Shown here: in pieces, positions 14,031 through 15,848 of the stretch
How positions within the stretch are numbered: the first letter of the stretch is position 1
How the letters are laid out: each line of letters begins with the position of its first letter
DNA from: CANQDT01 sp051878935
GTDB lineage: Bacteria > Bacillota > Clostridia > Lachnospirales > Lachnospiraceae
Assembly: GCA_051878935.1 (NCBI GenBank)
Contig: JBJELB010000026.1
Location: 1 to 15,848 of the forward strand
Reading direction: 5' to 3'
Length of the DNA stretch: 15,848 nt
The notes under the pieces: model-generated
The model's database searches: none
The model's input: only the letters and a program-made list of their open reading frames with translations
Told to the model about the DNA's origin: nothing
Position numbers and translations under genes: made by a program

Positions 14031-14102
14031 AAAGACACAATAAATAAGCCTTTCGGCCTATGTCTATGTACAGCTTCCCCTTCGGTCGCTTTTATGTACA
14101 TA

Positions 14103-14255
14103 CAGCTCTGGCAGGTCTTCTGACTTCACTTCATCCTACTTGCAACGCCTTCCCAGTTTCCCAGTGACATCATTGTTGCGTTCATCCATGATACAGCTGC
14201 GGGGCAGTTACGGATTCCCACCGTATTCCATCACTTGCGTGATTACCAGCTCTGT
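14103..14255 (-). promoter_or_regulatory. Cobalamin (B12) riboswitch, class-I-like aptamer
   Basis: On the minus strand the B12 box reads AAGTCAGAAGACCTGCC (about 14107-14124). The core reads ACGGTGGGAATCCGTAACTG followed by CCCCGCAGCTGTA (14192-14224). Between them lies CACTGGGAAACTGGGAAGG with flanking GCAAC/GTTGC arms, the P8-P12-type region of adenosylcobalamin (class I) riboswitches. Closing bases CTGG near 14249 and CCAG near 14110 can form P1. Downstream, TATGTACA/TGTACATA and a GACA...TGTC hairpin lead to the terminator at 13998-14030. The aptamer begins right after the hydF stop codon, so no promoter fits between the two. It is expected to repress the operon when cobalamin is plentiful. 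Together with its platform it explains the gene-free stretch 13946-14255. Confidence 0.95.
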
Positions 14256-15494
14256 TTATACTGTTTTTGTTGGAATCAATGGGGCTACTGCCCTCTCTAA
14301 GATTCCGTTCATATATGCAATTAATATACCATAGTTGACTATCGGTATACTCTGTTCTTCCGACACACGAATCCGATGCTTCATCTCCTTCTCATTGAGC
14401 ATACAGCCTCCACAATGAACAACCATATCATATTGTGTTACATCCTGCGGGAATTCTGTTCCACTCACAAAGTGAAAATCGAATTTTTTTCCCGTATGGG
14501 CTTGTATCCACTTTGGTAACTTGACCGTTCCAATGTCATCACACTGTCTGTGATGCGTACATCCTTCCGCTATCAGAATAGAATCACCTTCCGGCAACTT
14601 ATCTATCTGTTGAACATTCTCGTACATCGTCCATAATTCACCCTTATACCGGGCAAACAGAATAGAAAACGATGTCAATGGTATGTCTTCCGGAACAATT
14701 CTCGATACCTGTTCAAACGCCTGTGAATCCGTTACCACCAAACGTGGTTTCTTCGCAAGACCAGAAAGTGTCTGTTCCAGTTCCGCATCCCTTGTAACCA
14801 TAGCCATCGCACCAGCTTCCAGGACATCACGAATCGTCTGCTGTTGCGGCAAAATCAAACGTCCTTTTGGAGCCGCACTGTCAATAGGCACCACTAATAC
14901 TACCACATCTCCCGGCATCAGTAAATCGCGTATCAAAGGCTGTTCCACCGTTTTTTCCGGAATCATACGAGCCATTCGTTCTTTGCATTGAGCAATATTC
15001 TCTCCCGTCATTGCACTCACAAACAGCATGTTTTCTTTCGGTAACCATGGATGTACTTCCACGAGGTACTGAATCAGTTCCGGTTTCTCATCATCCCTGA
15101 TTTGCTCTGATTTATTCAGCAAAACAAGATATGGAATTTGCTTTTCCCTGATTTGCTTTAACAGAGATTCTTCAAACTCGTCAGGTTCCTGCGTGACATC
15201 AATCACAAGTAACGCAATGTCTGTTTTGTTTAATACCTGCCTTGCTTTTTCAACACGCTGTTCACCCAGAACCCCTTCATCATCCAGCCCCGGGGTATCA
15301 ATCATTACTATCGGCCCTAACGGAAGAAGCTCCATTGCCTTCGATACCGGATCGGTTGTCGTTCCCTTTACATCAGATACAATTGCCATCTTTTGTCCGG
15401 TTACCGCATTCATAATACTGGATTTCCCGGCATTTCGTTTGCCAAAAATTCCAATATGAATCCTTTCACCGGATGGAGTATGATTCAAACTCAT
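14256..15494 (-). CDS. hydF: HydF, [FeFe]-hydrogenase H-cluster maturation GTPase
   Basis: HydF is the scaffold that assembles the 2Fe subcluster with the help of HydE and HydG and passes it to apo-hydrogenase. The protein has 412 residues, the normal length. The N-terminal GTPase shows the P-loop GKRNAGKSS (18-26), GTTTDP (44-49), DTPG (66-69) and NKSE (127-130). The C-terminal cluster-binding site is C312-x-H314, then H360-C361-x-x-C364 (GCTHH ... HCGGC), matching the CxH ... HCxxC pattern of HydF. The start has AGGAGGG upstream. Palindromic copy 3 begins 56 bases upstream, and no clear promoter is visible between them. The stop codon abuts the cobalamin riboswitch, so hydF transcripts may run into it. 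hydG is about 7 kb downstream. Confidence 0.97.
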   Translation of the reverse strand: MSLNHTPSGERIHIGIFGKRNAGKSSIMNAVTGQKMAIVSDVKGTTTDPVSKAMELLPLGPIVMIDTPGLDDEGVLGEQRVEKARQVLNKTDIALLVIDVTQEPDEFEESLLKQIREKQIPYLVLLNKSEQIRDDEKPELIQYLVEVHPWLPKENMLFVSAMTGENIAQCKERMARMIPEKTVEQPLIRDLLMPGDVVVLVVPIDSAAPKGRLILPQQQTIRDVLEAGAMAMVTRDAELEQTLSGLAKKPRLVVTDSQAFEQVSRIVPEDIPLTSFSILFARYKGELWTMYENVQQIDKLPEGDSILIAEGCTHHRQCDDIGTVKLPKWIQAHTGKKFDFHFVSGTEFPQDVTQYDMVVHCGGCMLNEKEMKHRIRVSEEQSIPIVNYGILIAYMNGILERAVAPLIPTKTV

Positions 15495-15550
15495 CGCTTA
15501 CCCTCCTGTCTGTCACAAGCTTTCAGCTTTAAAAATGAAAAATATGTTGC

Positions 15551-15848
15551 TTGCCCGGTGGGCTGCCGCTGACTGCGGTGCGTATCTGTTTTTTCTTGCA
15601 CCGTTTTCCGGTTTAAGAAAGACATGGCACTCCATGTCCATCACGCTTCATTACGCGCCTTATGAGCCAACTCGTCCACCGAAGTGTTTCAAATATCTTT
15701 TTTATGCCGTTTTTGGTAACCACTTGCAACGCAAGTGATTGCCTACTTGCCCGCTATCCCGAAGGGATTTTCATGCGGGCAATTCCCGTCGGTTTGGAAA
15801 CCGAGCGAGAGCGTGCATAAAAAAGATATTGAAAGCACTGACGGTGGA
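15551..15848 (+). repeat. Long palindromic element, copy 3 (right end cut by window edge)
   Basis: This is the A-arm-left orientation, as in copy 1. The left terminal arm (TTGCCCGGTGGGCTGCC...) has a one-base deletion relative to the other copies. The A arm is nearly identical to copies 1 and 2 (AAGACATGGCACTCCATG, ACGCGCCTTATGAGCC). The central stem is AATATCTTTTTTATGC with GCATAAAAAAGATATT, perfect over 16 bp and different from the stems of copies 1 and 2. The centre holds two further hairpins (ACTTGC/GCAAGT, GCCCGC/GCGGGC). The sequence stops in the early B arm (AAAGCACTGACGG). It fills the gene-free stretch 15495-15848; the 56 bases before it hold only the hydF ribosome binding site. Confidence 0.85.

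Noticed and set aside
13946..14101. N-terminal extension of the first B12-operon protein starting MYIKATEGEA
   Set aside because: It lies in the riboswitch and terminator; the ATG at 13945 has a proper Shine-Dalgarno site followed by a signal peptide.
1..15848. tRNA or rRNA genes
   Set aside because: No cloverleaf, CCA-end or rRNA-like conserved stretch was seen in the gene-free regions.

Overview
The window looks like a chromosomal segment of a gut-type anaerobic Clostridia (Lachnospiraceae-like). The gene set supports this: [FeFe]-hydrogenase maturation factors HydG and HydF with a TM1266-type regulator, a clostridial short-form ThiF with ThiS, a stand-alone RelQ-type alarmone synthetase, a short Clostridia-type conserved protein, and an ECF vitamin transporter with secreted DUF4430 proteins. 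Base composition is moderate to low GC, with strong Shine-Dalgarno sites and many intrinsic terminators. Most genes lie on the minus strand.

Layout, left to right. (1) 1-926: end of a thiamine operon on the minus strand (thiF running off the left edge, then thiS). It has a consensus promoter (TTGACA-17-TATAAT) and a short leader that folds into a terminator-like hairpin. (2) 982-1179: a 58-aa plus-strand protein. (3) 1178-1939: relQ with its own promoter. (4) 1991-3483: a plus-strand pair, a protein with an SGSYIT-repeat tail and a glycosyltransferase-like protein. (5) 3488-3877: long palindromic element, copy 1. (6) 3886-5177: minus-strand operon of a SEC-C protein and a single-span membrane protein. 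(7) 5107-5395: intergenic region with a plus-strand orphan terminator and a possible C-rich small RNA. (8) 5345-7074: TM1266-type regulator and hydG. (9) 7130-7464: palindromic element, copy 2, inverted relative to copy 1. (10) 7480-14255: an operon opened by a class-I-like cobalamin riboswitch with a terminator expression platform. It reads, in order, a secreted DUF4430-like/Ig protein, a fused EcfT-EcfA-EcfA protein, an EcfS component, a secreted alpha/alpha-toroid protein, a membrane-anchored DUF4430 protein, and nfo (endonuclease IV), then a terminator. (11) 14256-15494: hydF. (12) 15551-15848: palindromic element, copy 3, cut by the right edge.

The most interesting system is the cobalamin-riboswitch operon. 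Mammalian intrinsic factor and transcobalamin consist of an alpha/alpha barrel followed by a beta domain related to DUF4430. Here the same two parts seem to be encoded as two adjacent secreted or anchored proteins beside a dedicated ECF transporter under B12 control, so the operon may be a split, intrinsic-factor-like corrinoid capture system. Cobalamin binding by these proteins is inferred from the riboswitch and fold resemblance and is not shown by the sequence.

The second unusual item is the three-copy palindromic element. Its terminal arms and its central stem differ between copies, yet stay complementary within each copy. The element may therefore work as a folded RNA or DNA structure.
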